NCBI RefSeq assembly: GCF_016427535.1
Contig: NZ_JAELXV010000012.1
Location: forward strand, 1 to 64,000
Length of the DNA: 64,000 nt
Direction: 5' to 3'
DNA from: Hymenobacter sp. BT559
GTDB lineage: Bacteria > Bacteroidota > Bacteroidia > Cytophagales > Hymenobacteraceae
Shown piece by piece: positions 51,467 to 62,125 of the stretch; within the stretch, counting starts at the first letter, position 1, and the number at the start of each line of letters is the position of its first letter. Under the pieces are notes generated by a model. That model searched no databases. It saw only the letters and a program-made list of their open reading frames with translations, and had not been told where the DNA came from. Both the position numbers and the translations under genes were made by a program.

Positions 51467-54400
51467 ATGGCTGCACGCTCCCGTCAACTTTCCGAACTAC
51501 AGGACCACCGCCGCAGTTGGCAGACGTTTATCCAGGCCCAGGAAGCCGTGATTCGCCATCGGGAGCGACCTCTTAAAATCAGGTTGCCCGAGGATGAAAA
51601 TTTCTCTGGGGGCGAACTGCGGCTCGAAATTATTCCGGTCGACAACAAGACACAGTTTTATGAGCAAGCCAAGTCGTTGCTCGGTGTCCGGGAGACTGAT
51701 ATTGACATCCGGCAGGGGCTTTTCTCGCTTTCATGGGATACTACCGTATCGCCTTCGATTCTTAGCAATCTGGCTGAAACAGCCGTAAAATACTATTTTA
51801 CATACCGCCCAGAGCCAGTAGTACAAGGCACTGTGCGCAGGCGCTCCAGCGACGATCCCTTAGCTGTAAAAAGACAAGTCGAATTGTCTTTGGGTCAGGC
51901 TGACTTAGCTCTGCCTTTTCAGATTGCCTGCGCCGAAGCAACCGATGACCACCAGACTAAAATTGAAATCAGACTGCTGATCGCACCCGAAGCGCCCAAC
52001 GTCACTACTTTCGAGCGTAACTTATCCCGCTGGGCCCGGGCAGAGGCCGCCTTGACGCTCCGAAGAACAATGGCCAATGCTGGCTTTGCATGGAGGGGAG
52101 TTAATGTCGTCATGTGCGCGACCGGCGAACCAGACAAGCCTTGGCTTTTGAAAGCAAAGGATTATGGAGATGCAATGCTGATAGCGCATCTCGAGGGATT
52201 AAAGCGGAAAACTGTTGTGCAAGTGCGGGACGTACTTTACTGCTTTCGCACCACCTCGGTAGATAAAACAGCCCAGGCTGCTTGTCTTGAGCTACTAGTA
52301 GACCGTCTTAAATCAGCGTTTCCCACCGTGGAGCTGAACTTGGATACTGACCGTCGGCGTCTGGAGTTCACGTACTACTTGTCTTTCGCCAAGCGTGTTA
52401 CCGAAAATCTGCGCTTGCAGAACCTGCTTGACAGCTGCCGGCTTGACTTGGAGCGCGCGCACCTGCAACTGCTGCTGTCCCCGCAGGACCGGTTGCTGTT
52501 TCAGGCCAGAGAAGAGCCTCAACGGTTCAAAGAAGACGAAACAGAACGGTTACGCCAACTGCGGGGCGAGGAAGTCAATATCGGTGAGGGGCCAGAGCGG
52601 CTCCTACTGGGTGAAATAGTGCGCGTAAGCTACCCATTTATCCACATTACCTTACCCCCCGATACTACTGTCGAGCAACGTGCACATATGCTGGTGCGCC
52701 TCAAGACCTCCGGCGAAATCCGCCCTAATCTGACCGGTGACCGCGAAAAGTTGGCCCGTCTCTCTGGGGCCTTACGGCGAGTGGCCGATCCTAAAGAAAA
52801 ACTACTCAATCCGCAAACACGCTGGGCATTATTTGATGCTACTGCAGCTGGTGGTGCTGCCGACCCTAACGAGTTGAAGTCCGGTTCCTCCACTTGGCAA
52901 GAGGTAGATACACATTCATATCTATCCCTCAATCCGGCGCAACACGCGGCTGTGGTAGCCAGCCTGCTTGCCCGAGACTTGGCATTGGTGCAGGGTCCAC
53001 CCGGTACGGGCAAATCCACTGCCATTTCACAGATTATCTGGCACTTGGTGCGCCAGGATCCACAGCGCCGCGTCCTGCTTACATCTGAGACCAATACCGC
53101 CGTAGACAACGCCATTGAAAAGCTTGAGCACAGCATCCACAATCTGGTCAAACCAGTACGCATCGGCGATGAAAGCAAGCTAGAGCGTGAGGGCGCGCGC
53201 TACGCCTTAACCCGACTTACAGCTTGGGTCGAAACCCCGACCGCTGACCTGACCGAGGAGCAGCATGACAACGCACTCCCCCGCTGGCTGCGGAATATAA
53301 CCCGACGTGCCAGAACTCAGGCGCCTGCTGACGTGCCTGCCGCCTTGCATGATGCCTGGGCCGCGGCGCTTGCTTCACCATCATCTGCTACCAGGGTTAA
53401 GGTATTGAACCAGTATTTGACTTACACCAATGTTATTGGGGCTACCGGTGGCGCGCTCGGAGAAAAAACCACTCTTGGCAAACCCACCAAATTCTATCGT
53501 CAATACCAGCAGGTTTTTGGCTCGGGCTTGTGCGCTACCGACAAAGCAGTTCAACAGTTCCGGAAGGCAGCCAAAGTTGCAGAGCCAGAGCCTAGCCCTT
53601 TGGGGCCGCACCCCGCTGATGAGCCAGCTCCTAAAGGCATTCGTTTTGATGTGGTGGTCATGGACGAAGCCAGCAAAGCCACCCCACCCGAGTTGGCCCT
53701 GGCTATGATCTACGCCCACAGAGCCATTATCATCGGCGACCATCGTCAACTGCCGCCTTTGCTCGACCAGGAAGAGTTTAGAAACACGCTGATAGAAGCG
53801 GGTGAACCAGAGTTGGCCCGGCAGTTTTCCCGTGCTGATGCCGAAACCTCACAGTTCGAGCGCCTTTTCACGCAGCCCGGAGTACAGCCCGGCGTCGTTT
53901 CGCGCTTCGATACGCAGTACCGGATGCACCCCGACATCAACGCAGTAATAGAGCAGTTCTATATAAGTGACGGTGGCCTGAAATGCGGTGTGCCAGAAGC
54001 ACTGGCTGATGTACCCGATTTGACACATCCACTCAGCCGCTACCATGGCCTTAGCCATTCTGCCCTGCTCGCTGCAACTGACCACTTAGTTTGGGTAGAA
54101 GTGGACGCACCCGAGATGCTAGCCGGTACTTCCCGCGTCAATTTGGCCGAAGCTCAAGCCGTGCGGGCAGTGCTTGCCTGCCTATCCGAAAGCAAGGGCT
54201 TCGCTGAGTTTCAGGCGCATTGGCCCAAGCCCGAAGAGCAAGAGGTTGCGCTCATTACTTTCTACGGCCGCCAGGTGAAACTGCTGCAGGACGTGGCTGC
54301 GCAGTTTGCTGACCGATTACCCGCCCGGGTGCAGACGGTGGATAAGTTCCAGGGGATGGAGCGTAACATAGTAGTCGTGTCGCTGGTGCGTAGCGACAAG

Positions 54401-54661
54401 CTGGCTCACTCCTCCGCCCAGGCGCCCGACATAGACACCTACCCTAATAGCGGTGGCTACCCTTCCCAGCCCAGCCTTGGCTTCGCGCAGTTTCCTAACC
54501 GACTGAATGTTGCACTGTCACGCGCCAAGCGCCTGCTAATTATTGTGGGTAACAGCCGTCACTTCAGCCGCAACGACTGCTACCGTCGCGTGTACGAAAC
54601 GGTGCAAGCCCGTGGACGTGTCGTGCCTTATACTGCTTTGCTGCCTTATCTGCCTGCTTAA
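51467..54661 (+). CDS. SF1 (Upf1/Dna2-like) helicase with long N-terminus
   Basis: About 1064 residues from the ATG at 51467; a GTG at 51443 is also open. The first 480 residues are unassigned alpha/beta sequence. The helicase core has VQGPPGTGKSTAISQIIWHL, VVMDEASKATPPELALA, GDHRQLPPLLDQEEF, TVDKFQGMERNIVVVSLV and RLNVALSRAKRLLIIVGN. It ends 21 bp before the DarT-like gene, so they are likely one transcript. The helicase may remodel nucleic acid for the ADP-ribosyltransferase, by inference. Confidence 0.85.
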   Translation: MAARSRQLSELQDHRRSWQTFIQAQEAVIRHRERPLKIRLPEDENFSGGELRLEIIPVDNKTQFYEQAKSLLGVRETDIDIRQGLFSLSWDTTVSPSILSNLAETAVKYYFTYRPEPVVQGTVRRRSSDDPLAVKRQVELSLGQADLALPFQIACAEATDDHQTKIEIRLLIAPEAPNVTTFERNLSRWARAEAALTLRRTMANAGFAWRGVNVVMCATGEPDKPWLLKAKDYGDAMLIAHLEGLKRKTVVQVRDVLYCFRTTSVDKTAQAACLELLVDRLKSAFPTVELNLDTDRRRLEFTYYLSFAKRVTENLRLQNLLDSCRLDLERAHLQLLLSPQDRLLFQAREEPQRFKEDETERLRQLRGEEVNIGEGPERLLLGEIVRVSYPFIHITLPPDTTVEQRAHMLVRLKTSGEIRPNLTGDREKLARLSGALRRVADPKEKLLNPQTRWALFDATAAGGAADPNELKSGSSTWQEVDTHSYLSLNPAQHAAVVASLLARDLALVQGPPGTGKSTAISQIIWHLVRQDPQRRVLLTSETNTAVDNAIEKLEHSIHNLVKPVRIGDESKLEREGARYALTRLTAWVETPTADLTEEQHDNALPRWLRNITRRARTQAPADVPAALHDAWAAALASPSSATRVKVLNQYLTYTNVIGATGGALGEKTTLGKPTKFYRQYQQVFGSGLCATDKAVQQFRKAAKVAEPEPSPLGPHPADEPAPKGIRFDVVVMDEASKATPPELALAMIYAHRAIIIGDHRQLPPLLDQEEFRNTLIEAGEPELARQFSRADAETSQFERLFTQPGVQPGVVSRFDTQYRMHPDINAVIEQFYISDGGLKCGVPEALADVPDLTHPLSRYHGLSHSALLAATDHLVWVEVDAPEMLAGTSRVNLAEAQAVRAVLACLSESKGFAEFQAHWPKPEEQEVALITFYGRQVKLLQDVAAQFADRLPARVQTVDKFQGMERNIVVVSLVRSDKLAHSSAQAPDIDTYPNSGGYPSQPSLGFAQFPNRLNVALSRAKRLLIIVGNSRHFSRNDCYRRVYETVQARGRVVPYTALLPYLPA

Positions 54662-54682
54662 CCTTACTAAGCCTAAGCTACC

Positions 54683-57600
54683 ATGCCTGTTTTTCCGGCA
54701 GTTGCCAGCCCATACCCCGGGTTTTCCTTTCTCTTTTCGCCCAATCATTCGCTGACAGCAACTCAGTTTGAGGTACAGATAAGCTGCCGCCGTGCTCGCC
54801 CGATACTGCCCGAAGAGGAAGTGATTCTGCGCTTTCTCGATTTTTTTGGTGGAGAAGTACAAGCCGAAGCCCTGGGTACCGCCTTGGGCTTTGCCCTTAC
54901 CGAAGACTTTACAGCCAAACCGCTACGCTACCGTGACCCTGCAGAGGTTGCCTTGTGGAATGACCTGTTAAAGGACTTGGAAGATTTTGGCTTGATTAAC
55001 AGGCTGGAGACCGGCATAGTGCGCCGGACGGCTTTCGCGGCAGTAGCCCTGCAGCAGCAGGTTAAGTACGAGTACTTCACCGCTAGGTGCGCTTATTGGC
55101 AGTTCTCCGGGCTGACGGTATCTGCCAGCTTTCCATTTGCCAGCTTAGGCCTTATAGCCATCCTCAATGGTGAACACAACCAGCCGCACCCTGGCCGTCA
55201 GACCAACGCCGCACCTCCCAGCAGTGCGCCACCTATTGAGGATCTGAACGACACTGCTGCTGTGCTCTCTATCCTTAGCACTCAGTTGGCAGATTCCGGC
55301 TCCGCTGATGCTATCGAAGTGCTGGGGCTGGTGCCTGTCACACGCCCCGCCACTTACCCACTCACTCGCTCCATTCCGGTAACTGCCTATTGCTACCGGC
55401 TGACCAGTACACCAACCGGGCAGAACGCTCCTGACTATCGCATTACCGGAACGTTGTCAGGTCAGGTCAGCCCTGCGCTGACCGCTGCCTTCAACGAGCC
55501 GGTCAATGCTGCCCTACGGCTTCGCTGGGGCCATGACGCCGAGTTCGCTGCCTTCTGGGATAATCCTGCCGCGCTTATTGATGCCCCTGCGCTGACCCGT
55601 TTTGCCTCTTACTGGCGTTGGTCCCTGGTGCTACCTGACCCCCGCTTGGCTTGGTCTGCTCCGGACACGCTGCTGGCCTTGCTCCGCCTGCTTCCTGTTC
55701 CAGAACGTCGCCAACTTTCTGAGCTCATTCCGCTCACGCTGCTTGAAGCCGAGGTGGATAGCTACCCTGCTTTATGGGAATGGACTGTGCTTTCAACGCG
55801 CTTGTCTGAGGAGTTCATCACGGCTAAGCTTGCCAGCGTTGCTCCCGAGGGCACTCCGCTTTACTCCTGGGATTTTGAAATCCTGTCAGGCCGTAATCCG
55901 GACGCCATCGAAAACTGGCTAACCCAACTGTTGCGCTCGCCTTGGGCCGACCAGATGGGTCGCTCCGAAAGCTTCCAATGGGATTGGGCTGTCCTAGCTG
56001 AGAGATTATCAGAAGCCTTTATTCTCGCCCATCTTGGCGTGCTGCCTTTCAGCCGCGCCGTACTGCTTAGGCGCGGGTCTGCTTTTCTGGAAGCTGCCCT
56101 GCAGGCTGAAATCGCAGCCAGCCAGCTTGGGCATTGGAATTGGCGCTACGTAGCGGGCGCCCTATCCCAGCAGTTCCTATGGGACCAGTTGCCCTCACTA
56201 GCCGCCTACCTCCCCTGGCCGCAGGTGCTCGAGCGCTTGCTTGGGTCCGGTCAGCCCACACCTGTAAATTTCGCATTGTCCCGCCTGCTAAAACTCGTTC
56301 AGACCCACCACGACGACATCAACCCGCTAACCACTCAAAATCTTGCCTGGACACCTGAGTTGGTCGCTTTCTTCGATAATCTAGAGTTGCTACACTGGGC
56401 CTCCAGCTCATTGGCGCCTGGCTTTGAGTGCCATCCCTCTGTCACCTGGACAGCCGAGCACTTCACCCGCTACCATCACCGGGTTCACACTGCTCAGGGA
56501 GCCGCTCATGTCAGTGCCCAAATCGGCAGCCTTGACCTGGTTGCTCAGTTCCCTGACTTCGCCTGGGATTGGGTCAAATTGTCCGCCAACCCGCGCTTAA
56601 CCTGGACTCGTCAACTTACGGCCCGCTACCGTAGCCGCATTGTTTGGAGCCAACTACTTGCCCGCTTCGGGGCCAGCGAGGTAGCAAGTCGCCTGCCAGA
56701 CCTGCATACCCAACTGCTCGAAGCCCGGCCTGACGCGCTGCCTGACCTTTGGCGCTATGCCAATCGCACGCTGCCTGTGCCTACACTCCTGGGTTGGCTT
56801 TCTGGCTATACTTCTCATCTTGACTTTACTGAGCTTAGCCGCCGCGACCCCGTTGCAGTGGCGCAGGAGCTGCTTGCCCGTCCCAATTTTGACTTAGCCT
56901 GGGATTGGTCAGCCCTAGCCAGTCATTTGCCACCCGCTCAGTTGACCGACCTACTGCGCGAGGCTGATATTTATTACCAGCACATCCCAGACCCACGACT
57001 AGCCGATCTGTCGCGGGCTGCTGCGGCTAGACTCCCTCTCGATTTCAGCCTGTCCATCGCACCTGGACTGCTGCTCCCCTGGGATTGGAACTACGTCAGC
57101 GAACATATTGCTCCAGAGCAGCTTGATGCTCACTTGACGGCAGCAGCAGCTAAGGTTAACTGGAATCTCATTGTGCAGCGGCCGCTCATGCAGCCACTGC
57201 TTAAAAGTGCTTGGGTACTTGACTCCCGAGTCCAGCCGTGGCTGTCTTGGCCTATGGTCAGCCGCTTGCTTGCTCCCGCCCAGGTCGAGGCTCATTTGGA
57301 TACGCTCGCCTTCCACTTGGATTGGGATTATCTGGCCCGCCAGCCTGCTTTTGCATCCCTGGTGCTGACCCGACTGCTAGACCATGAGATTGTGCGTGAA
57401 CGTCTGCCCTGGGACCACGTGCTGGAAATGATGGTCACTCCCAGTGACCTTGCCGACAACCTGCTAAGTTGGTCGCGCCGCCTTCTGCTGCTCACTGCCC
57501 CAGACGTAAGCGCCGTCGCTCGCGCAGCGTTTACCCGCCGACTGCCAGTCGCGTCCATCATTTCCGACTCTAACACTGACGGTCTTGCCTACCCGCCGCT

Positions 57601-59791
57601 CACCACCAGCGAACTGGCTGCCTTGCCTCTCGACTGGGCAGTGTTATCCGGCGACTCCCGCGTAGCTCACCGCCTCACTGTAGATACTTTGCGGCGTTAC
57701 CAGTCTCTGTGGCACTGGCCTACCCTTTCGTGCAACCCGGAACTCAATGCCGATGCCGCTTACCTGCTACATCCGAGCTTACGCCAACGCTGGGATTGGG
57801 CTTACATTTCGCAGCATAGTGCGTTCATCCGTCCTTACCAGGAGTGCAACAAGGCTAGAAAACACTTCAAGCGCTTCGCTCGCTTTATTGACTGGCCAGC
57901 TTTAAGTCTGCGTCACGATCTGCTTTTTTTTGGTGAGCTGCTTTATGCTTACGATAGCCTGCCCTGGGATTGGACTGTATTATCAGCCTCGCCAGCTCTG
58001 CGTCTGTCTGATAGTGATTTACTTAATCTACAGGACAAGTATTGGAATTGGGCAGCACTTTCTGCCAACAAGGGAGTGAAAATCACGCTCCCTATTGTGG
58101 AGCAGCTGGCCAGCCAGCCTTGGGATTGGGCAGCACTTTCTGCTAATCGCAGTGTGTCGTTTGACCATCCTACTTTGGTGCTCCTTGCCAACCAACCCTG
58201 GGATTGGGACGCACTTGTTCGCCGCCCTGACCTCAGTTGGAACCCACAAATGCTCCGTGATTTCGCCGGATATGCTCTCGACTGGACATACCTGTCTGGA
58301 CTGCGCCGCCTTGATTGGTCGACCGCTTTCATTCACGAGTTTCAGGATTACCTCGATTGGCGCGTTCTCTCCCGTAGCCCGCCTTTCATCCTCACCGCCG
58401 ATTTACTGCGTGGGTTTGCCTCGCGCTGGGACTTTACAGCCCTCTCTCACAGCCAAGCTCTTGCTGACCCACCCGTTTCTGCAGACCCGGCGCATCGGCC
58501 AGCCCAACCTGCCAGTCTGCTAGTGCCCACCGCTGATCTTCCTTGGGACTGGCCTCATCTATGCGCTCGCTCCGATATCCGCTATAACACCCAACTGCTT
58601 GATAGGCTTGCTGAGTACCTGCACTGGCCCACACTTTCGCGCCGTCCTTGGGGCGTACACTTTGAGCTGGGCTGGGTACAGCTTTTTTGCGCCTATTGGG
58701 ATTTTCCGGTTCTAGCTGTTCACGCTGGGTTGCCCGAAGCTGCACAATCAGAGGTAAAAGCATTCATCAAGGCTGATGAAACTCGTATTCTGCCATACCT
58801 CTATGCCTTAGAGCGCCACGCGCCTCACGCGCCGCGCTGGGCCGGTTATGCCTTCCACAGTACACATCTTACTAATGCCGCTTCTATCATCCGTTCTGGC
58901 CAGCTGCTGAGCCGGAGCGAAGTGCTTAAAACCAGTCATAAACTGGCTGATGCGTCAGGTAGCATCAACCATTCTCCATCAGAGGTCTGGAATTACGCCC
59001 GGCTTTATTACCGCCCGCACACACTCACCCAATTTTATGTTGAACGGTTAGGTTTAGATTCTTCGTGGCGTGACGATAACGAGAAACATTATTTGGCTGC
59101 CGAAAGCCTAGGTTTTCCCAAATGTCCAATACCCGTTTATTTCCGCTTTAGACTCTCCGAAATCCTAGCGACTCAACCTGACCGCTTTCACATCAGCGAT
59201 GGCAATATGCAGCGCAGTGCGGTCACGCATGGACCGCTGCGACAGATGTTTGGTCGCTTCAACCCTAATTACCTTCTTTTCTATCGCCTAGATACCGACG
59301 GCTTTTTAGGAGATAAATTTCCTGAGTTTAAGGACGTCTCTCAACAGGAAATTCTTCTCAAACCCAGTTTGGATATCACGAAGCTCGACACGGTAGACAT
59401 TATTGTTCCGAATGATTGGGCCTATAACGAATTGCTTAACCTTATTGGCCCTGACCATCCCCTGGCCCAGCGGGTTCAAATTGGCAATTCTACCTTTCAT
59501 GGTGGCAACAGGGCTGTTGACTGCGGCTATTCTGACACGCATATTGACGTGGATACAGACTTCGTCGATGCCCACGACCTTATGTTGGAATGTGATGAGC
59601 TTGCTCATGCCGACCTTTCCGAAATGGAGCCTGGTACCTACCGACTTGCGGGCAACCGGCTATTAACCCAGCAAAAGCTGCGGGTATCATGGTCTGCTCC
59701 CGTATCATTCCGGGTTTTGTTCCGTGACAAAGTAACCAGCCGGCCGGGTGGTCCCCGCGAATATGAGCTTTTTCAAAGCTTAAAAACTTAG
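54683..59791 (+). CDS. Giant WDW-repeat protein with DarT-like ADP-ribosyltransferase domain
   Basis: A 1702-residue protein. The N-terminal 150 residues look like a winged-helix region. From about residue 360 to 1370 there are some twenty imperfect repeats built on a W-D-W-x-x-L-S core (for example LPWDWTVLSASPALRLSDSD), probably a solenoid. The last part, about 1385-1640, resembles DarT (DUF4433-like): FHSTHLTNAASIIRSGQLL matches the HxT...N...I...G NAD-site motif, VWNYARLYYRPHTL the next, and QQEILLKPSLD holds the catalytic-type glutamate near 1556. DarT modifies thymidine in DNA. No macrodomain antitoxin (DarG) is adjacent. A sensor fused to a toxin is the likely reading. Confidence 0.75.
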   Translation: MPVFPAVASPYPGFSFLFSPNHSLTATQFEVQISCRRARPILPEEEVILRFLDFFGGEVQAEALGTALGFALTEDFTAKPLRYRDPAEVALWNDLLKDLEDFGLINRLETGIVRRTAFAAVALQQQVKYEYFTARCAYWQFSGLTVSASFPFASLGLIAILNGEHNQPHPGRQTNAAPPSSAPPIEDLNDTAAVLSILSTQLADSGSADAIEVLGLVPVTRPATYPLTRSIPVTAYCYRLTSTPTGQNAPDYRITGTLSGQVSPALTAAFNEPVNAALRLRWGHDAEFAAFWDNPAALIDAPALTRFASYWRWSLVLPDPRLAWSAPDTLLALLRLLPVPERRQLSELIPLTLLEAEVDSYPALWEWTVLSTRLSEEFITAKLASVAPEGTPLYSWDFEILSGRNPDAIENWLTQLLRSPWADQMGRSESFQWDWAVLAERLSEAFILAHLGVLPFSRAVLLRRGSAFLEAALQAEIAASQLGHWNWRYVAGALSQQFLWDQLPSLAAYLPWPQVLERLLGSGQPTPVNFALSRLLKLVQTHHDDINPLTTQNLAWTPELVAFFDNLELLHWASSSLAPGFECHPSVTWTAEHFTRYHHRVHTAQGAAHVSAQIGSLDLVAQFPDFAWDWVKLSANPRLTWTRQLTARYRSRIVWSQLLARFGASEVASRLPDLHTQLLEARPDALPDLWRYANRTLPVPTLLGWLSGYTSHLDFTELSRRDPVAVAQELLARPNFDLAWDWSALASHLPPAQLTDLLREADIYYQHIPDPRLADLSRAAAARLPLDFSLSIAPGLLLPWDWNYVSEHIAPEQLDAHLTAAAAKVNWNLIVQRPLMQPLLKSAWVLDSRVQPWLSWPMVSRLLAPAQVEAHLDTLAFHLDWDYLARQPAFASLVLTRLLDHEIVRERLPWDHVLEMMVTPSDLADNLLSWSRRLLLLTAPDVSAVARAAFTRRLPVASIISDSNTDGLAYPPLTTSELAALPLDWAVLSGDSRVAHRLTVDTLRRYQSLWHWPTLSCNPELNADAAYLLHPSLRQRWDWAYISQHSAFIRPYQECNKARKHFKRFARFIDWPALSLRHDLLFFGELLYAYDSLPWDWTVLSASPALRLSDSDLLNLQDKYWNWAALSANKGVKITLPIVEQLASQPWDWAALSANRSVSFDHPTLVLLANQPWDWDALVRRPDLSWNPQMLRDFAGYALDWTYLSGLRRLDWSTAFIHEFQDYLDWRVLSRSPPFILTADLLRGFASRWDFTALSHSQALADPPVSADPAHRPAQPASLLVPTADLPWDWPHLCARSDIRYNTQLLDRLAEYLHWPTLSRRPWGVHFELGWVQLFCAYWDFPVLAVHAGLPEAAQSEVKAFIKADETRILPYLYALERHAPHAPRWAGYAFHSTHLTNAASIIRSGQLLSRSEVLKTSHKLADASGSINHSPSEVWNYARLYYRPHTLTQFYVERLGLDSSWRDDNEKHYLAAESLGFPKCPIPVYFRFRLSEILATQPDRFHISDGNMQRSAVTHGPLRQMFGRFNPNYLLFYRLDTDGFLGDKFPEFKDVSQQEILLKPSLDITKLDTVDIIVPNDWAYNELLNLIGPDHPLAQRVQIGNSTFHGGNRAVDCGYSDTHIDVDTDFVDAHDLMLECDELAHADLSEMEPGTYRLAGNRLLTQQKLRVSWSAPVSFRVLFRDKVTSRPGGPREYELFQSLKT

Positions 59792-59845
59792 TGGTAACAG
59801 TATCTCAGAACGCCCTCAAAACAGATTGACAACCCTTACTGCTCT

Positions 59846-61558
59846 ATGAAATCATCAACTACCATTAAAGGAATGCTGTCGAGTAACACGATAGTGGTTC
59901 CCTCCTACCAACGAGCCTACTCCTGGGAAACAGAAGCAAAGCCAGATGTCACGACCTCAAAACAGGTTAATGTCTTTCTAAGTGACCTAGAGGACTATAA
60001 CAAAAGCTCGGCAACAACCCCCTATTATTTTGGTCACTTCCTGTTTGAACAGAAGGGAGAAACGGAATTTGGGGTAATCGACGGACAACAGCGGCTCACA
60101 ACCCTGGTTATCTTTCTTTCCGCCCTTTTTGCTCGCCTGAAGCAGGTACGAGCTTGGACGGAGTTCGAGGAAACCTGTTTCGAAGACTTGATCAAACGAC
60201 GGTCTGCCTATCGCTTTGAAACAGTGGATTATGACCGCCAGCTGTTCAAGGACTACGTAGTCAACCAGAGCCGCACCGATAAGTACGGCCTGAAGACGAC
60301 TTCTGCGAAGCGCATCGTAGCAGCATTTGATTTTTTCACTGCCTGCCTGGCGAACAAGGAGGAAGCTTATCTGGTGAAGATGCTGGAAATAGTAAGTACT
60401 GCCACTTGCACAACTCACCCGGTGGAGGATGAGTCGGAGGCTATTCAAATGTTCATTTTCCAGAATAACCGGGGAAAAAAGCCGTCTAATCTGGAGATTA
60501 TCAAGGCCCAGTTCATGTTTGCCGTGCATCTGCAGGGTGGAGAGGCAAAGAACGACCTGATTGATGTCATCAAGGATAGATTTGAAAATATCTACCAATC
60601 AATCTCCACCATTGAAAACAAGGTGAAAGAGGATGATGTGCTGGTCTACACGCTACAAGTATACTTTAACTCCTTGTGGGAGGGCGGCGCGCTCGATAAA
60701 ATCAACAAGCAGCTATCTGACAGCAACCCAATTCCATTCATCGAAGAATTTACGGAGTCGCTGGCCACCAGCTTTCGTCACCTGACAACTTTTTTCAGCG
60801 TCGATGAGCCCAGATACCTCGCCATTCATTCGCTGGTGACCCTGGGAGGCATAAGCCTAGCCCTGCCCTTCATTATAAAGGCATACTCTTTTAATCTGCC
60901 CATAGGCCAAATTGAGGAGTTGTGCGCTGCACTGGAAGTTCTGGTATTCCGGAGCCGGATAATTGGCACCCGGGCTGATTTGACGTCCCGTCTGAATGAT
61001 GTTTACGCGGGCTTTATTCAAAAGGAGCCCAACGTCATGCCCAGCATTCAGCCAATTATCAAGCGGGTAAACCTCCTTAAGACTACAACTGACTGGTGGT
61101 ATGCATACTGGAATAAGACCGAACTGGACAAGGCCTTACAAGGCAAAGTGCCTCATTCCATTGCTAGGTTTTTACTGTGGAAATATGAGAATTACTTGCA
61201 GGGGCAAGGGAAAAGTGGGTACGCCCTGATGCGCTTCGATGCCATTTCCGAGCCTCACCTGGAGCATATTGCCCCGCAAACGCCGACGAAAGGCGAGCCC
61301 GTAGCGGCCGGTTACCCGGAGTATGACGATGACTTCAAGAACCAGTTTATCGACTGTTTGGGCAATTACCTATTACTGTCTGCCTCTCATAACTGCTCCA
61401 TCGGAAACCAGCCATTTCTGAAAAAGCGAGCCACCTACAACCATTTGGCCCAGCAGCGAGAAATTCAGGACCTAAGCCTAGATTCTGGTGTCTGGAGTAA
61501 AGAATTGATTGGAAAGCGTAAAACGGACATTATTACCTTCATCACCGAAAGCCTATAG
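59846..61558 (+). CDS. GmrSD-like DUF262/DUF1524 protein
   Basis: A 570-residue protein with an N-terminal DUF262 domain (VPSYQRAYSWE, then VIDGQQRLTTLVIFL) and a C-terminal DUF1524 HNH-like domain (LEHIAPQTPTKGE, CLGNYLLLSASHN, FLKKRATYNHL). GmrSD-type enzymes are type IV restriction systems that cut modified DNA, with DUF262 giving nucleotide-driven control. It starts 54 bp after the DarT-like gene and may be in the same operon, or be a separate restriction enzyme. The catalytic HNH set is incomplete to the eye. Confidence 0.8.
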   Translation: MKSSTTIKGMLSSNTIVVPSYQRAYSWETEAKPDVTTSKQVNVFLSDLEDYNKSSATTPYYFGHFLFEQKGETEFGVIDGQQRLTTLVIFLSALFARLKQVRAWTEFEETCFEDLIKRRSAYRFETVDYDRQLFKDYVVNQSRTDKYGLKTTSAKRIVAAFDFFTACLANKEEAYLVKMLEIVSTATCTTHPVEDESEAIQMFIFQNNRGKKPSNLEIIKAQFMFAVHLQGGEAKNDLIDVIKDRFENIYQSISTIENKVKEDDVLVYTLQVYFNSLWEGGALDKINKQLSDSNPIPFIEEFTESLATSFRHLTTFFSVDEPRYLAIHSLVTLGGISLALPFIIKAYSFNLPIGQIEELCAALEVLVFRSRIIGTRADLTSRLNDVYAGFIQKEPNVMPSIQPIIKRVNLLKTTTDWWYAYWNKTELDKALQGKVPHSIARFLLWKYENYLQGQGKSGYALMRFDAISEPHLEHIAPQTPTKGEPVAAGYPEYDDDFKNQFIDCLGNYLLLSASHNCSIGNQPFLKKRATYNHLAQQREIQDLSLDSGVWSKELIGKRKTDIITFITESL

Positions 61559-61630
61559 GCCGCCGATATCATGCTACAATTCGTAACGAATGTAGCGCAG
61601 GTGGAGAAGTTCTACACCGGGCTTTGTTCT

Positions 61631-61860
61631 TGAGGTGGTCTGTTTAAGCCGCACAGAGTTGGAACGCAGTCTAGAATTGGTTTCGAAGTGCTTGGGCAAG
61701 CAAGTGAGGTGGTCGGCTACATCTGAACAGAATAGGCTTTTGGCTTCTCTTCATCATGAAAGACTGAATTGGTCGAGACACCTGTTGTTAGCTGGCAGCT
61801 AAGTAATTGTTTCAAATTGCTTTGCCACTGAAAGCAGGCTAAGGTGGTCACGGATGCGGA
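61631..61860. mobile_element. IS3 end remnants, two overlapping
   Basis: TGAGGTGGTC at 61631-61640 with following bases GTTTCGAAGTG matches the orfB end of the element at 6818. At 61705 a second end, TGAGGTGGTCGG and CAGAATAGG plus ATGAAAGAC, matches the orfA start region at 43.2 kb. So the second inserted into or next to the first, and both have since lost their bodies. No intact gene up to 62120. Confidence 0.6.
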
Positions 61861-62125
61861 AAGTGAACTTACCGATCAGAATGTGCGAGTCCTGTGCACC
61901 TCTTTCGGCCGAGTTCATATATATTCCAACCTATGCATTTAGTACAAGGCCCTTGCTTTGAACACCTGATTTCATAGCATAGCACCTGGTAAAGCAGGAG
62001 TCGACCCATCTCCAACACAATATGCAGTAAGCAGGGGACGACAAAATGTACTACCCTCGCTCCACAAGCTTCAAAGGTGCTCCCTATCCTTTGTTTTATA
62101 TAAGCGCCCCAGCCCAATAGCCGCA

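Noticed and set aside
54683..59791. DarTG toxin-antitoxin system
   Set aside because: No macrodomain DarG gene is adjacent and the protein is far larger than DarT.
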